DNA of 64,000 nt from Phaeobacter sp. J2-8 (GTDB taxonomy: Bacteria; Pseudomonadota; Alphaproteobacteria; Rhodobacterales; Rhodobacteraceae), in the NCBI RefSeq assembly GCF_022867865.1, contig NZ_JALIEC010000001.1, forward strand, positions 850,501-914,500. Direction: 5' to 3'. The notes beneath the pieces were generated by a model. The model searched no databases and was not told the DNA's origin. It saw only the letters and a program-made list of their open reading frames with translations. Each line of letters starts with the position of its first letter. Within the stretch, counting starts at the first letter, position 1. A program made the position numbers and the translations under genes. This document shows, piece by piece, positions 28,261-36,890 of this stretch.

Positions 28261-28261
28261 C
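28244..28261 (+). repeat. attL-like direct repeat (inside tRNA-Arg)
   Basis: TCCTCCTCGGTCCGCCAC, the T-arm end, acceptor and CCA of tRNA-Arg, identical to 31205-31222. Integration here preserves the functional tRNA. Confidence 0.9.
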
Positions 28262-28293
28262 CCTGCTCGTAACGAATTGATTTTGCAGGGTAT

Positions 28294-28893
28294 TTATCCA
28301 GATTTTACACCTTGTCCGGAACTTTTTACAACGTTCTGTCTCTGTTCCGTTCCGGTCACCGCCCGGCGTCGGTCCATGCTTTCGGTGTAGTGCGAGATTT
28401 CCTTCAGCGTTGTGTGGCCGGTCCATGCGCCGATTTGCAGCGTGGTCGCGCCGGATTCGGCCAGTGACACCGCGCGGCTTTTTCTCAGCCCGTGCGCGGT
28501 TTTGGCGACTTTGGCGTCGATCGCGGCTTCGCGGATCATCGTGCCTAGGGCCTTGTCGGATCTGGTGACGCCACGGGCCGTCGCGAGGAGCGTCATTTGC
28601 TCTTGCTGCATTGCGGCCAGCGCGCGGTGCATCATGTCGCGGTCAGGTTCCATGCCTTTGGCATAGTCGGGCAGGGCGCAAGTCCATGGCACATAGGCCG
28701 CACCGCCGGTTTTGCCCTGGCGATAGGCCAGCACGCCATCCCTGCCGACCATGCCCGGCCCGATCAACACAGCATCGCTGATCCTGGCGCCGGTCCAGTG
28801 CAGGAGCAAAGGCATGGATATCATCCCCGGCTTAGTTGTGCTGATATCCTTGGGGGAGTTCGCCACCGGAAGCGGGCACCCCCGCCAGTCCAA
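28294..28893 (-). pseudogene. tyrosine recombinase/phage integrase, N-terminally truncated
   Basis: C-terminal catalytic domain of a phage-type tyrosine recombinase. All active-site elements are visible: Arg in TGARISDA, Lys in RQGKTGG, HGLRKSR (HxxR), His in TGHTTL and the nucleophile Tyr in SHYTES. The remaining 199 residues begin at a TTG with an in-frame TAG not far upstream. The usual N-terminal arm-binding and core-binding domains (about 150-200 residues) are gone. It ends 33 bp from the tRNA, the usual integrase position for a tRNA-integrated element. Confidence 0.85.
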
Positions 28894-28908
28894 ATAAGGA
28901 GAGAAGGC

Positions 28909-29001
28909 ATGGGTGACGCAATCTTGGCGCTATACATCATCATCGGTTTTGCCGTCGGGGCGTTGTGGCCCCTCTGGTTGCTGGTCTGGCTGGTGTCTTA
29001 A
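28909..29001 (+). CDS. 30-residue membrane peptide, mini-element
   Basis: MGDAILALYIIIGFAVGALW...: one hydrophobic helix covering nearly the whole 30-residue product. ATG follows AAGGAGAG with good spacing. The same AAGGAGAGAAGGCATGG start context recurs at 29682-29699, which argues for a real set of tiny genes. Function unknown; holin-like or regulatory small membrane proteins are possibilities only. Confidence 0.55.
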   Translation: MGDAILALYIIIGFAVGALWPLWLLVWLVS

Positions 29002-29016
29002 ACAGGAGCGGATGCG

Positions 29017-29229
29017 ATGCCATTTGATGAAACCCCCAAGCAACACGGCGAAAACGGGTGGCGCTGGTGGACACCGGGCGAACCTGAAAGCGGCCTGCAA
29101 GGTTTTTGCACCCGCGAGGACCGAGACGCCTTCTCGGCGGGCGGTGGCGGGCCATTCCGGCGCGTGGCAATTCCCGGTGGTCGCACGATCCGTCAAATGT
29201 CGCGCGACCGCGCGGCGCAGTCTGAATAA
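29017..29229 (+). CDS. hypothetical protein, mini-element (70 aa)
   Basis: Unrecognised 70-residue protein, rich in Gly, Trp and Arg at first (NGWRWWTPGEPESG) and basic at the end. ATG 29017 follows CAGGAGCGG. It lies 15 bp after the previous tiny gene and 11 bp before the next, so the run looks like one transcript. No family recognised. Confidence 0.5.
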   Translation: MPFDETPKQHGENGWRWWTPGEPESGLQGFCTREDRDAFSAGGGGPFRRVAIPGGRTIRQMSRDRAAQSE

Positions 29230-29240
29230 GGAGCAAGGGC

Positions 29241-29444
29241 ATGGCAAACTATGGGCGCGGCTGGGATGATGGGTATGGCGGGCAATCCGCCGAGGCCATT
29301 GACGCACACCAAGAGCGGCAAGAAATCGAGGCGGGGCAGATACAAAATGCTGCGGCGAAGCGGCGGCGGGAAATCGCGGCCTGCAAATCAACCGCCTTTG
29401 ATGCTGAAACGGAGTGCTGTCTGTCCTGCGGGCATCGGCACTAA
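29241..29444 (+). CDS. hypothetical protein, mini-element (67 aa)
   Basis: Unrecognised 67-residue protein with a polar helical middle (AHQERQEIEAGQIQ) and a cysteine-rich end (ECCLSCGHRH) that could bind zinc. ATG follows AAGGAGCAAGGGC. The codon pattern and ribosome binding site support it; function unknown. Confidence 0.55.
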   Translation: MANYGRGWDDGYGGQSAEAIDAHQERQEIEAGQIQNAAAKRRREIAACKSTAFDAETECCLSCGHRH

Positions 29445-29464
29445 TCCAAGTAGGAGCAAGGTCT

Positions 29465-29680
29465 GTGCCGACACGGGGTCAAGTCAAGGTTTGGAAGCCG
29501 CGACGGACTGATGCTTGGCGAGTCTGTGACGATCTAACGGACGGCAAATGCACTTGCAGGCTTAACGGCACGGGACCGTGTTCGGCGTGGCTGATGCCTC
29601 TACGACATTGCTACGCGAACCGGATCGAGGATGTAGCAGAATATGAGCGCGATCGCATGAAGCGAGACGCGCGGGTATGA
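29465..29680 (+). CDS. hypothetical protein, mini-element (71 aa)
   Basis: Begins at GTG 29465 five bases after TAGGAGCAAGG. 71 residues with four cysteines (VCDDLTDGKCTCRLNGTGPCS), possibly metal binding, and a charged C-terminal helix (AEYERDRMKRDARV). No family recognised. Confidence 0.5.
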   Translation: MPTRGQVKVWKPRRTDAWRVCDDLTDGKCTCRLNGTGPCSAWLMPLRHCYANRIEDVAEYERDRMKRDARV

Positions 29681-29695
29681 AAAAGGAGAGAAGGC

Positions 29696-29752
29696 ATGGG
29701 GCTGATACTGCAAGGGGCGCTGAACGCGCCATATCCTGATGATACCACCTGA
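29696..29752 (+). CDS. possible 18-residue peptide, mini-element
   Basis: MGLILQGALNAPYPDDTT, preceded by AAAAGGAGAGAAGGC, the same context as at 28909. Too short to judge by composition; reported because of the repeated start context. Confidence 0.3.
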   Translation: MGLILQGALNAPYPDDTT

Positions 29753-29762
29753 GGTGCAAAGC

Positions 29763-29984
29763 ATGTCGGTACTCTGGACAAGTGAGGATATTCCTCGGCG
29801 CGTCACTGTGAAGGGGCGGTCTGCCATAGATCCCGAATGCATGGTGGTCGAAGTGGAGGGAAAGCGAACGCCTATCACCGGCGTCTGGATGTATCCAACA
29901 GGCTATCTTCACCCGCTCGGCTCAAACGTCTTCGCGGCAGACACGCCCGAGGCGGCGCGGCAGGTGCGTGATGGTTTCCAGTAA
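29763..29984 (+). CDS. hypothetical protein, mini-element (73 aa)
   Basis: 73 residues from ATG 29763, six bases after GAGGTG; ATG 29739 would add eight residues but has no ribosome binding site. It begins MSVLWTSEDIPRRVTVKGR, a beta-rich small domain, and ends in an acidic/alanine helix (TPEAARQVRDGF). Unrecognised. Confidence 0.5.
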   Translation: MSVLWTSEDIPRRVTVKGRSAIDPECMVVEVEGKRTPITGVWMYPTGYLHPLGSNVFAADTPEAARQVRDGFQ

Positions 29985-30037
29985 TCTAAAAGGGGATCGG
30001 CCTCGGAAAGAACAGAGTCCAGTAAAGGAGCGACGGC

Positions 30038-30193
30038 ATGGATGATGCGGAGATTGAGGCGTTTAACGCCATGAGTGACGGGGAGAAATGGCGGCACATC
30101 TTGGTCGAATACCTTGACCACCTACGCCCTGTCCCGGCCCATTTCGTTCGGTGGATTTTGGTTGCGACCGCCCCGGCCAAACCGTCCAACTGA
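30038..30193 (+). CDS. hypothetical protein, mini-element (51 aa)
   Basis: 51 residues, MDDAEIEAFNAMSDGEK then a helix (WRHILVEYLDHLRP). ATG follows TAAAGGAGCGACGGC. The stop TGA overlaps a GAGGAG box that may serve a following gene at 30207. Function unknown. Confidence 0.5.
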   Translation: MDDAEIEAFNAMSDGEKWRHILVEYLDHLRPVPAHFVRWILVATAPAKPSN

Positions 30194-30206
30194 GGAGCGC
30201 TTTTTT

Positions 30207-30299
30207 GTGGGCGGTGAGCGGAAATTTGGCCGCGCCGCAGTTCTTGGCAAACGCACTGCCCGGCAACACGCATGGAACGGCGCTGCGTCGCAAGGATAG
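30207..30299 (+). CDS. possible 30-residue basic peptide, mini-element
   Basis: GTG 30207 lies nine bases after GAGGAG and encodes a 30-residue basic peptide (KFGRAAVLGKRTARQ). Supported only by spacing and the ribosome binding site. Confidence 0.25.
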   Translation: MGGERKFGRAAVLGKRTARQHAWNGAASQG

Positions 30300-30502
30300 A
30301 GGTGATCAAGGTCTTGAAGTAGGTTAGCAGCCGGTGGATACGGTACTTCGCGGCGCCGTCAACCGGTGTCCTCCTGAGTTGGAGTTCGCGTGCTCCGAAG
30401 GTTTTGTTAAATTCGAACGGCGCGACAGAGATTTCGTCCCCGCAGGATGCCCGGACAGTGGGTCGCGCATTTATTTAGGCGCAGTAGAAAGGAATTTCCT
30501 CA

Positions 30503-31131
30503 ATGGCTCGATTTAAAGGTGTGGATGCTATCTCTCAACAAACCCATCGATCTTTTCGCTCTGTTTTGATGATATCTGGGGGGGTGCTGGCAATTCTGCT
30601 TGGCGGTTCTGACGTCTCGCAATTGGCTATTGGCGGTGTTGATATTGAAGTTTTAACATTTAAAATTGGAGTTCTCTTTGCGATTGTTGGCGCGTTTCTT
30701 AATCACATTATAAACTGGTCTACAGATTTTTTAGCATACTCCAAGTGGGAGCTCGGCTTCATGAGGGGAGAGCGGCATCTAACCTACGATCGTGTGGAGG
30801 ATAGTTTGTTCTACCTTGATAAAATGGTCAAAGATCACAAGCGTGCTGAAGGCCAAAACTTCGAAGTCTTGATTCTATACAGGAGAACTTGAATGAGATC
30901 AGAGGCGTGATCGGCGAGCAAGAGGCTTTTCGCAAGCGGATACGGGTGTTGGGTTTCGTCGAAGTATATGTCTGGCACCTGTTCTTGCCTGTTTTAGTAT
31001 CCGCGATGGCTTGCTACTTACTCTTTTTCTCAGCGCCTATAGAAAGCAGCGGCAACGACTGTATCAGCAGTTCCGTGCAGGTGTCCGATGGTGAGCAGGA
31101 GGCTGCGGGGATTTTACACCGCGCATTCTAA
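30503..31131 (+). CDS. three-helix membrane protein, mini-element cargo, frameshifted
   Basis: The first frame (30503-30892) gives MARFKGVDAISQQTHRSF, two membrane helices (SVLMISGGVLAILLGG and FKIGVLFAIVGAFLNHI) and a charged region. From about 30868 the other frame continues as LDSIQENLNEIRGVIGEQEAFRKRIRVLGFVEVYVWH, a coiled-coil-like helix, and a third membrane helix (LPVLVSAMACYLLFF). One missing base near 30868 would make one 209-residue protein. The DNA here is clearly richer in A/T than its surroundings, with different codon use, indicating acquisition. ATG 30503 follows AAGGAATTT. No family recognised. Confidence 0.55.
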
Positions 31132-31455
31132 CCCATTGATCTGTATAGACCTTAAAATTTACACTTTTTGACAATTTACCTAATGAAATCAATGCTTGTG
31201 GCCGTCCTCCTCGGTCCGCCACTCACCCAAGATTAGCCGCATGATGACCCCGATGTTGTCTGGCCTCTTGCGTGATCGGCGTTCAAACCTAATGTTTTGA
31301 TTTCGCGTGAAATGCCCCCGGCAATTCACCCCGCTGTCGTTCCGGGCGCGGTGCAGGGCGCAGGCAACTCCGCTACCGTCGTGGGCCGGCATTCTGGCCT
31401 TGGCTGATGCCCGCGATTGCCAAAATCCCCAGCGGATCATCAAATGCACCAAGTC
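31132..31455. other. right junction of the mini-element
   Basis: 324 bp without a gene. The first 90 bp are AT-rich and include AAAATTTACAC (31154-31164); ATTTTACAC also occurs at 31111-31119 and, inside the integrase end, at 28302-28310, so these could be integrase arm sites. The right direct repeat lies at 31205-31222. From 31223 to 31455 I see nothing recognisable. Confidence 0.45.
31205..31222 (+). repeat. attR-like direct repeat
   Basis: TCCTCCTCGGTCCGCCAC, identical to the tRNA-Arg 3' end at 28244-28261, with no tRNA body attached. Marks the distal end of the mini-element. Confidence 0.88.
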
Positions 31456-34400
31456 TCAGTCCCGGGTCTGAAACCGCGCCGCTTCTGCTTTTTGCAAAGA
31501 GGTTTCGGCAAGACGCAAAGGCACGTCAAATTCCAGGGCGCGAAAGGTGTCGAGGCTTCTTTGACAATAGGGCAATGCACGTTCCGCCAGCGCGGGATCC
31601 TTGGCAAGCAACGATTGTTCGATCAAAGCATCGCATAACGTGCCCTGAACAAACGGCACGATATGGTCGTCAGATAATGTGTGGGCCAGCGCCAGCGCGC
31701 GTTCGGCGTGGTCAATGGCCACGGTCAGGGCGGCACTGTCCGCTGATAAGCGATGCGCCAGAACAAGCGCGTAGGCCGCAGAGTTCAGCGCGCTGGCCTG
31801 TGCAGCGCTATCCTGTGCGGTGCCTGCTGCAATCTCGCGGTAAAGGTCAGCAGCGGCGCGCAAAACCGGGCTGTCGCCAAGGGTTTCGCCGAGGGTGAAG
31901 GTCGCGGCGGCTAGCGCCGACCGTGCATCAGCCTCCAGCGCGGGTCTGTTGTCCCATTGTGCGGGGTCGGCAACCGCGCCATTGGCCAGCACAAGCGCCA
32001 TCGCGCTTTCGAAATGCGCGACCGCCGTGTTCAGAACATCGGCAGTTGGATCAAGCCGGTGAATATCCTGAAGGGCATAGCCCAGATTGAGCTGAACAAA
32101 GAATTGCCGCTCATCCGACAGGGCGCCGGGATCATTCAAGACCATCTGATAGGCCTGCGCCGCGGCTTTGTAGGTCGCGATGTCATTGGTCAAATACCCG
32201 GTGTCATGCAGCATTCTTGCCGCGTCGAATTGCGCGGTCAACGCGTCATCCGGCAGCTTTGCGATGGTGTAGAACGCGGCAGATTTTTGAAAATCCTGCG
32301 CCGCCAGATTCAATCCTGTGACGTCTTCGTGGTGGAGCGCAATTGTGTTGCGCATCACGGCGGCGTTGTAATGCAGATCGGCAAGATGGGCGGCGCTTGT
32401 GTCGTCCGGGGCCATGTCGCGGGCGCGCAGATAGTCGGCCAATGCGGCCTCGTAGTCGGCGATGTCATTGCTGCGCAGGGCAATTTCATGCCGCAGCCGA
32501 CCGCGCTCCATCAGCGATTGCAGCGCATCGGACGCGCGCGCATGGGTGCCATAAATCGCTTCTGCGGCTGTGAACCGGTCCACCGCTTGATGCAGCACGG
32601 CAAGATCATCGGTCAGGAGGCCAACCTCGAACTGCGCCAGGCCGATATTGAACTGCGCCACCGCATCATCGGCAGAGCCGACAGTCACCGATTTCTGGAA
32701 TTTATGATACCATTCCAGCGCGGTTTCATAGGCTTGTGGGTCGCTGCTATCCAGCCCCCGGCGATGGTGCAGCCGCGCGAGGCTGTTCTCGAACGACTGA
32801 ATTTGGCTTTCCAAGGCCAGGTTGGACGATTGCGACCGCCAGGCTTGACCAAAGCTGACCACCTGCATCAGGTCGTTGGTGTTGAATTGGTCGGCGTTCT
32901 GAAACACCACATCCAGAAGCGCATCATAGGCGGTGGAAAACCGTACCGGATCGGTCTCGGGCGATATGGCGGTCAGCGCCTCGGAATAGTCGGCAAAGGC
33001 CAGCGCGGCGGCGTCGGAAATCCCCCGTGCGGCGCGGCGCATATGCAGATTGCCCCGGTTGGTCACGGTCAGGGCAAAGGACGAAAAATCGCTGTTTGCC
33101 TTGTGCATTTTTGCGGCAACCCCATAAAGGTCGATCGCCCGTTGTTCGTTTTTGTCGGTCTCTGTTGTTATCGCGAGATTGGCGGAAATCACCGCCTCAA
33201 GCCCGAGGATCTGGGCGAGATCTTCGAACCGTTGTGTGCCGCCGCTGGCCGTCAGCAGGGTCTTCAGCTTGTTCAGCACGGCGTCGGTCTCTGGCGTGTC
33301 CCGGCCAAAGGTGGTGATTGTCCGGTCGAAGTCCTTGATCAGCACCTCTAGCTCGCTGTCGGGGTCGACAAAGGATTTGGCGGCCTTCAATTGCGCTTCG
33401 GCCTCTTGAAAGTCGCTGACCGCTTTGGTTTCAACCGCGTGATAGAATATCAGCCCGGCAAGATCATGGCGGGTCATCCCGGCTTCGCGGGGGTCCGTAA
33501 GACCGTTTAAATCTATCGACCGTTGGTAATTGGTTTTCGCTTGTTCAAAGTCGGCTTCATCGGAGGTTTTGCGAAAATTGATCGCCGCCGCATGGCCGAG
33601 GTATTTGAGAAACCGCGCCTTTTGGGATCGCTCCACAGCACCGACGGCGTTTCGATTTCCTGACGCGCCGCCGTCTGCATGTGTGACAGGGCCCCGTCGA
33701 GGCCAATTTTGTCGTGCGCATCAAATAGCTCTGAGAGTTGGCGACGGCGATAATCAAACGCCGCATCGCTGTCCCAGTCTTTGACCAATCGGAACGCGGT
33801 TTCGTAATCCTGCGCCGCTGCGGCATAGCTGCTGAGCAGCCGTTTTGTCCGGGCGCTTTTGGCAAAGACATCTGCATCTTCCAGAATGCGGTCTTTCAAC
33901 GCGGCGATTTGCGTGTCGCGGGTCTGGCGCAGGTCCGACACCCGCGCCTTTGCCTGATCGCGGAACCGGTTGGCAGCGTTCAACGCGCCTTCCAGTTCTG
34001 CGGCATCCGCAAGTTTGGTCAGCCGCTGGATTTCCGGGTCCGGGTTGTCAAGCGATGCGGCGCGGTCCTGTTGATTGGCAAAGTCATCCAGCCGTGCCCG
34101 CAATTTCGCCTCGACCACCGAAGGCGGGGCCGTGGCGGGAATGCCGGCGGCGCGCATCACCGCATAAACCACATCCATTGGCGCGCCCTGATCCACGGCC
34201 AGCCGTTCCACCGTGGCCCTTTGGCCATCGGACAGCCCGGCGATATGAACCAACAGCCCGCGGCGTTCTTCGGTCACGGCGGCGGTATCGGCATCCCGCA
34301 TTTCGCTGGTCCCGCCAAAAAATAACTGTCGCCGCAGGCTTTGGTTGATCCATGGGCGTTGGTGCCCCTTGGTTTTCAAATAGACTTCTTCGCTGACGAT

Positions 34401-35285
34401 GCTCATCACGGTCGAGAAATTAGCGCCATTTGCTGCCCCCAAGTGACGCAAGAGCGCCTCGGCATAGGGGCTGTTGGCCCCCGGCACACCATCCAGCGCT
34501 GCCTGTCCCGGTTCCGCGGCAAAGCCGACCATGGCCACCAGATTTTCCACCCCGGCTGGCCCGCTGGCGTTCAATGCCCGCGCGCCACGGGCATCCGGGC
34601 CGGGGCGTGCAGGCGGCGACAAACCCACAGCGGACACCGCGACCGGCTGGGGCTGCCCCGGAAGGGGCAATCGCAAATCTTCTGGAAAAGGATTGGTGCG
34701 ACAGGCATCCAGCAGGATCACCGCAACCGGCACATTTTCCCGCAACTGGCTGATAAAGGCATTCATCGCCACCAATCCGCCAATGTCGCTGGCGATCGCT
34801 TCGGTTGCGGCATCGACGGGCACCAGAAAATTCTCGCCGCCGGCCTCTATGCCATGACCCGCATAATAGAGCAGGGCGACATCGGCCTCTTGCGCGTCGT
34901 CGATGAAGTTTTGCAAATCCCGGCGTAGCCGACGGGCGTCGCGATCAATCGACAGATAGGTTTCAAACCCCAGTTGATCGAGCAGATCCTCGACCGCCTC
35001 GGCATCGTTTTCCGGGTTGGCTAGCGGGTCAAGGTGCTCATAGTCGCCATTGCCAATCACCAGCGCGATCCCGCGCAGCGGCTCGCGTGCAGACGCGGGC
35101 AAGCTCAGGCACAGATGCAGGAAGGCCGCCAATATCAGCGCCACCGCCAACCGCCAGCGGAATAGCCCCGGCAGGGCGATGGGTGCCACGTTGCATATGC
35201 GGTCAACGGGGCGCAGCGGGGCTGCCTGGCCGATAGCACGTGTGGCGCTGTCGGGGGCAGCGATATGTAGGGGTAATGGCATCAC
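31456..35285 (-). CDS. exported caspase-like protease with TPR repeats, frameshifted
   Basis: Caspase family (peptidase C14, metacaspase-like) domain followed by a long tetratricopeptide-like array. A hydrophobic segment ending SLPASAREP (about residues 43-67) looks like a signal peptide; starting at GTG 35189 would put it at the N-terminus. The catalytic dyad is His144 (YYAGHGIE) and Cys195 (LLDACRTNP), counting from ATG 35285. The protease frame ends at 33513, but homologous helical repeats continue in another frame (RSQKARFLKYLGHAAAINF...). One missing A near 33650 joins them into about 1,275 residues. Substrate and role unknown; it may be periplasmic or anchored. Confidence 0.82.
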
Positions 35286-35463
35286 GCACCAAACCTATCC
35301 CATGTAATGAGACAGCTTAGTGACGCAGGGGCATCTGGGCAAGTGTGCCCCGGTGAAGGGGCCGTGCAAGCTTTTGTGAGCCGCGCGAGAGGCGTCTGCC
35401 CATGGTGCATTGTCTGCGGGCGGGACACAGCGGCGTCGGGCCGGGCAAATCCGAGCAGGCCAC

Positions 35464-35494
35464 AAAAAACGGCAGCCTCTGTGAAGCTGCCGTT
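35464..35494 (-). terminator. rho-independent terminator after the Ala/Lys/Pro-rich gene
   Basis: Read on the - strand, AACGGCAGC and GCTGCCGTT form a 9-bp stem with a 9-base loop and run into TTTTTT. It lies 30 bp after the stop of the gene at 35524. Confidence 0.85.
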
Positions 35495-35523
35495 CCATGT
35501 GACCGAAGCCAAAATCCGAAAGG

Positions 35524-36282
35524 TTATTTACCTGTCGGCGGAGTGGTTTTCTTGGCTGTTGTCGATGTGGCGGCGGGTCGACGTGTCCGCGTTCTGCGGC
35601 TGGGGGTCGCCGGTTTTGCACCCGCTGCGGGGGGCGTTGCCGTTTTGGACGTCGAGGTCGTGGCTGCCGACGCTGTTGCGGCCGGTTTGGCTGCGGGCTT
35701 GGGCGCTGCTTTGGGGGCCGTGTCCGTGGCAGCCTTTGTTGTGGTGTTTGTGGTGGTGTTTGCTGTGGTTTTCGCAACTGGCGCGGCGGTTGGCGCTGTG
35801 GCCGGTTTTGGCGCGGCGACAGCGGCAGGGGACGCCGCAGGCGTGGGCGCAGCTTTTTCGACAGGCTTTGCAACCGGTGCAGGTGTCGCCGCCGGAGTGG
35901 CTGTCTTGGCGACGGGCGCCGTTGCGGGTTTTTCCGGGGCTTTCGCTGCCGGGGCGGCGGCGGTTTTCGCCACAGGCGCCGGTTTCTTGGCTGCGGGTTT
36001 GGCGACAGGTTTGGCCGCGGGGGTCGCTGTTTTCGCGGCCGGTTTCGCCGCCGGCGCCTTGGTTGGGGCTTTGGTCGCGGTTTTGACCGGGGCGCTGGCA
36101 GGCGCTTTGGCGGTGACGTTCGCCGGTGCTGTCACGGCAAATCGGGTCGGCGAAAACATTGCCGCCTGTTCGATCGCCGAGGTCATCAGAACCTGAGCGA
36201 GGCGCATGTTGTTGTTCAGCGACTGATTGGCCAGCTTCATGCAGGCGGCAGAGATTTCGAATTGTTTGACAAGCAGATTCAT
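35524..36282 (-). CDS. phasin-like N-terminus with Ala/Lys/Pro-rich histone-H1-like tail
   Basis: 252 residues. The first 50 (LVKQFEISAACMKLANQSLNNNMRLAQVLMTSAIEQ read in two parts) form an amphipathic helix reminiscent of phasins. The remaining 200 are an AKP/TKA low-complexity tail of the type seen in histone H1-like and PhaF-like proteins, ending RRTRTRRPAA..AKK. PhaF-type proteins join a phasin domain to such a DNA-binding tail, which is the best comparison. An ATG with a CAGGAAAA box follows the upstream gene by 15 bases, so they are co-transcribed. Role in PHA granules is inferred. Confidence 0.55.
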   Translation of the reverse strand: MNLLVKQFEISAACMKLANQSLNNNMRLAQVLMTSAIEQAAMFSPTRFAVTAPANVTAKAPASAPVKTATKAPTKAPAAKPAAKTATPAAKPVAKPAAKKPAPVAKTAAAPAAKAPEKPATAPVAKTATPAATPAPVAKPVEKAAPTPAASPAAVAAPKPATAPTAAPVAKTTANTTTNTTTKAATDTAPKAAPKPAAKPAATASAATTSTSKTATPPAAGAKPATPSRRTRTRRPAATSTTAKKTTPPTGK

Positions 36283-36297
36283 CGTTATTTTCCTGTT

Positions 36298-36639
36298 CTA
36301 ACGAGAAAGAGTAAACATCGCGCCGGGGCCCGAGGGGCCGCTGTTTTGCAGGCGCGTGTGATTTGATCCGACAACATCGGCCAGGGGGGCGATCCAGGCC
36401 TGGGTCACCTGATCGGCGCGTTGACCATCCTGAAGCGCGCGGATGGCCGCGATATTCGCTTTGAAAAATGCCATCGGCTTTTCCGTGATCATGCGCTGAT
36501 CTTCGTCATCCGCCACCGACCAACCCCCGAACATTCCGAGGCTGCGGTAGGTGATGACGTTTTGCGCCTGTGCGGACAAAGATCCGACGTCGAGACAAGT
36601 TTTCCAAGTCTCCAGCGCGTGTTGCAGAGAGACACGCAT
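36298..36639 (-). CDS. phasin-like / 'antifreeze'-annotated small protein
   Basis: 113 residues from ATG 36639, preceded by AAAGGAAAA; longer in-frame starts lack support. Sequence features are ALETWKTCLDVGSLSAQAQNVI, then YRSLGMFGGW and a D..RMITEKPMAF stretch. I recognise this pattern from small Rhodobacterales proteins often named 'antifreeze protein', a label without functional basis; the helical, alanine-rich design and its neighbour fit a granule- or phasin-associated protein. A TGC-rich inverted repeat and a TATAAA box lie upstream. Confidence 0.55.
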   Translation of the reverse strand: MRVSLQHALETWKTCLDVGSLSAQAQNVITYRSLGMFGGWSVADDEDQRMITEKPMAFFKANIAAIRALQDGQRADQVTQAWIAPLADVVGSNHTRLQNSGPSGPGAMFTLSR

Positions 36640-36763
36640 GGCGATTTTCCTTTTGCTGCCCATGACACCGATACCAAGTGCCCTGGGCGATTCCCCGGTT
36701 TTGCCTAAATCCGCCAAACGGTTGGCGTGACTGGATCAGGCCGGGTCCACCGGTCTGGCATCA

Positions 36764-36810
36764 TTTATAGCAGATTTTTCTGCAGATGCAGTGCAGCAAT
36801 GCTGCGCTGC
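36764..36810 (-). promoter_or_regulatory. TGC-rich inverted repeat with nearby TATAAA, upstream of the phasin-like pair
   Basis: GCAGTGCAGC (36788-36797), AAT, GCTGCGCTGC (36801-36810) form a 10-bp inverted repeat with one mismatch. On the - strand a TATAAA lies about 18 bp downstream of it, within 36764-36775. TGC-rich dyads are the known type of binding site for the PHA regulator PhaR in Paracoccus, so PhaR control is a reasonable inference. Confidence 0.45.
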
Positions 36811-36890
36811 GGCAAAAATGGGTGAATTGTTGCCGATTGGCACGGTCAGAGGAAATCGCAATGCTGAAAAAAGTGGCCCTTGCGGGTGGT

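Larger units (their letters stand above)
28244..31222. mobile_element. integrated mini-element (prophage or island remnant) in tRNA-Arg
   Basis: About 2.96 kb bounded by a perfect 18-bp direct repeat of the tRNA 3' end (28244-28261 and 31205-31222). It contains an integrase catalytic-domain remnant next to the tRNA and pointing at it, at least seven very small + strand genes each with a GGAG-type ribosome binding site, and an AT-richer membrane-protein gene at the far end. No capsid, replication or toxin genes are recognised. The missing integrase N-terminus suggests an internally deleted, immobile element. Confidence 0.88.

Noticed and set aside
28597-29001. 134-residue frame over the integrase and the small membrane gene
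   Set aside because: Its first 100 residues are antisense to the integrase; only the last 30 residues, with their own ribosome binding site, look real.
30334-30516. 60-residue reading frame in the mini-element (GTG 30334)
   Set aside because: No ribosome binding site, overlaps the start of the membrane-protein gene, and its composition is not coding-like.
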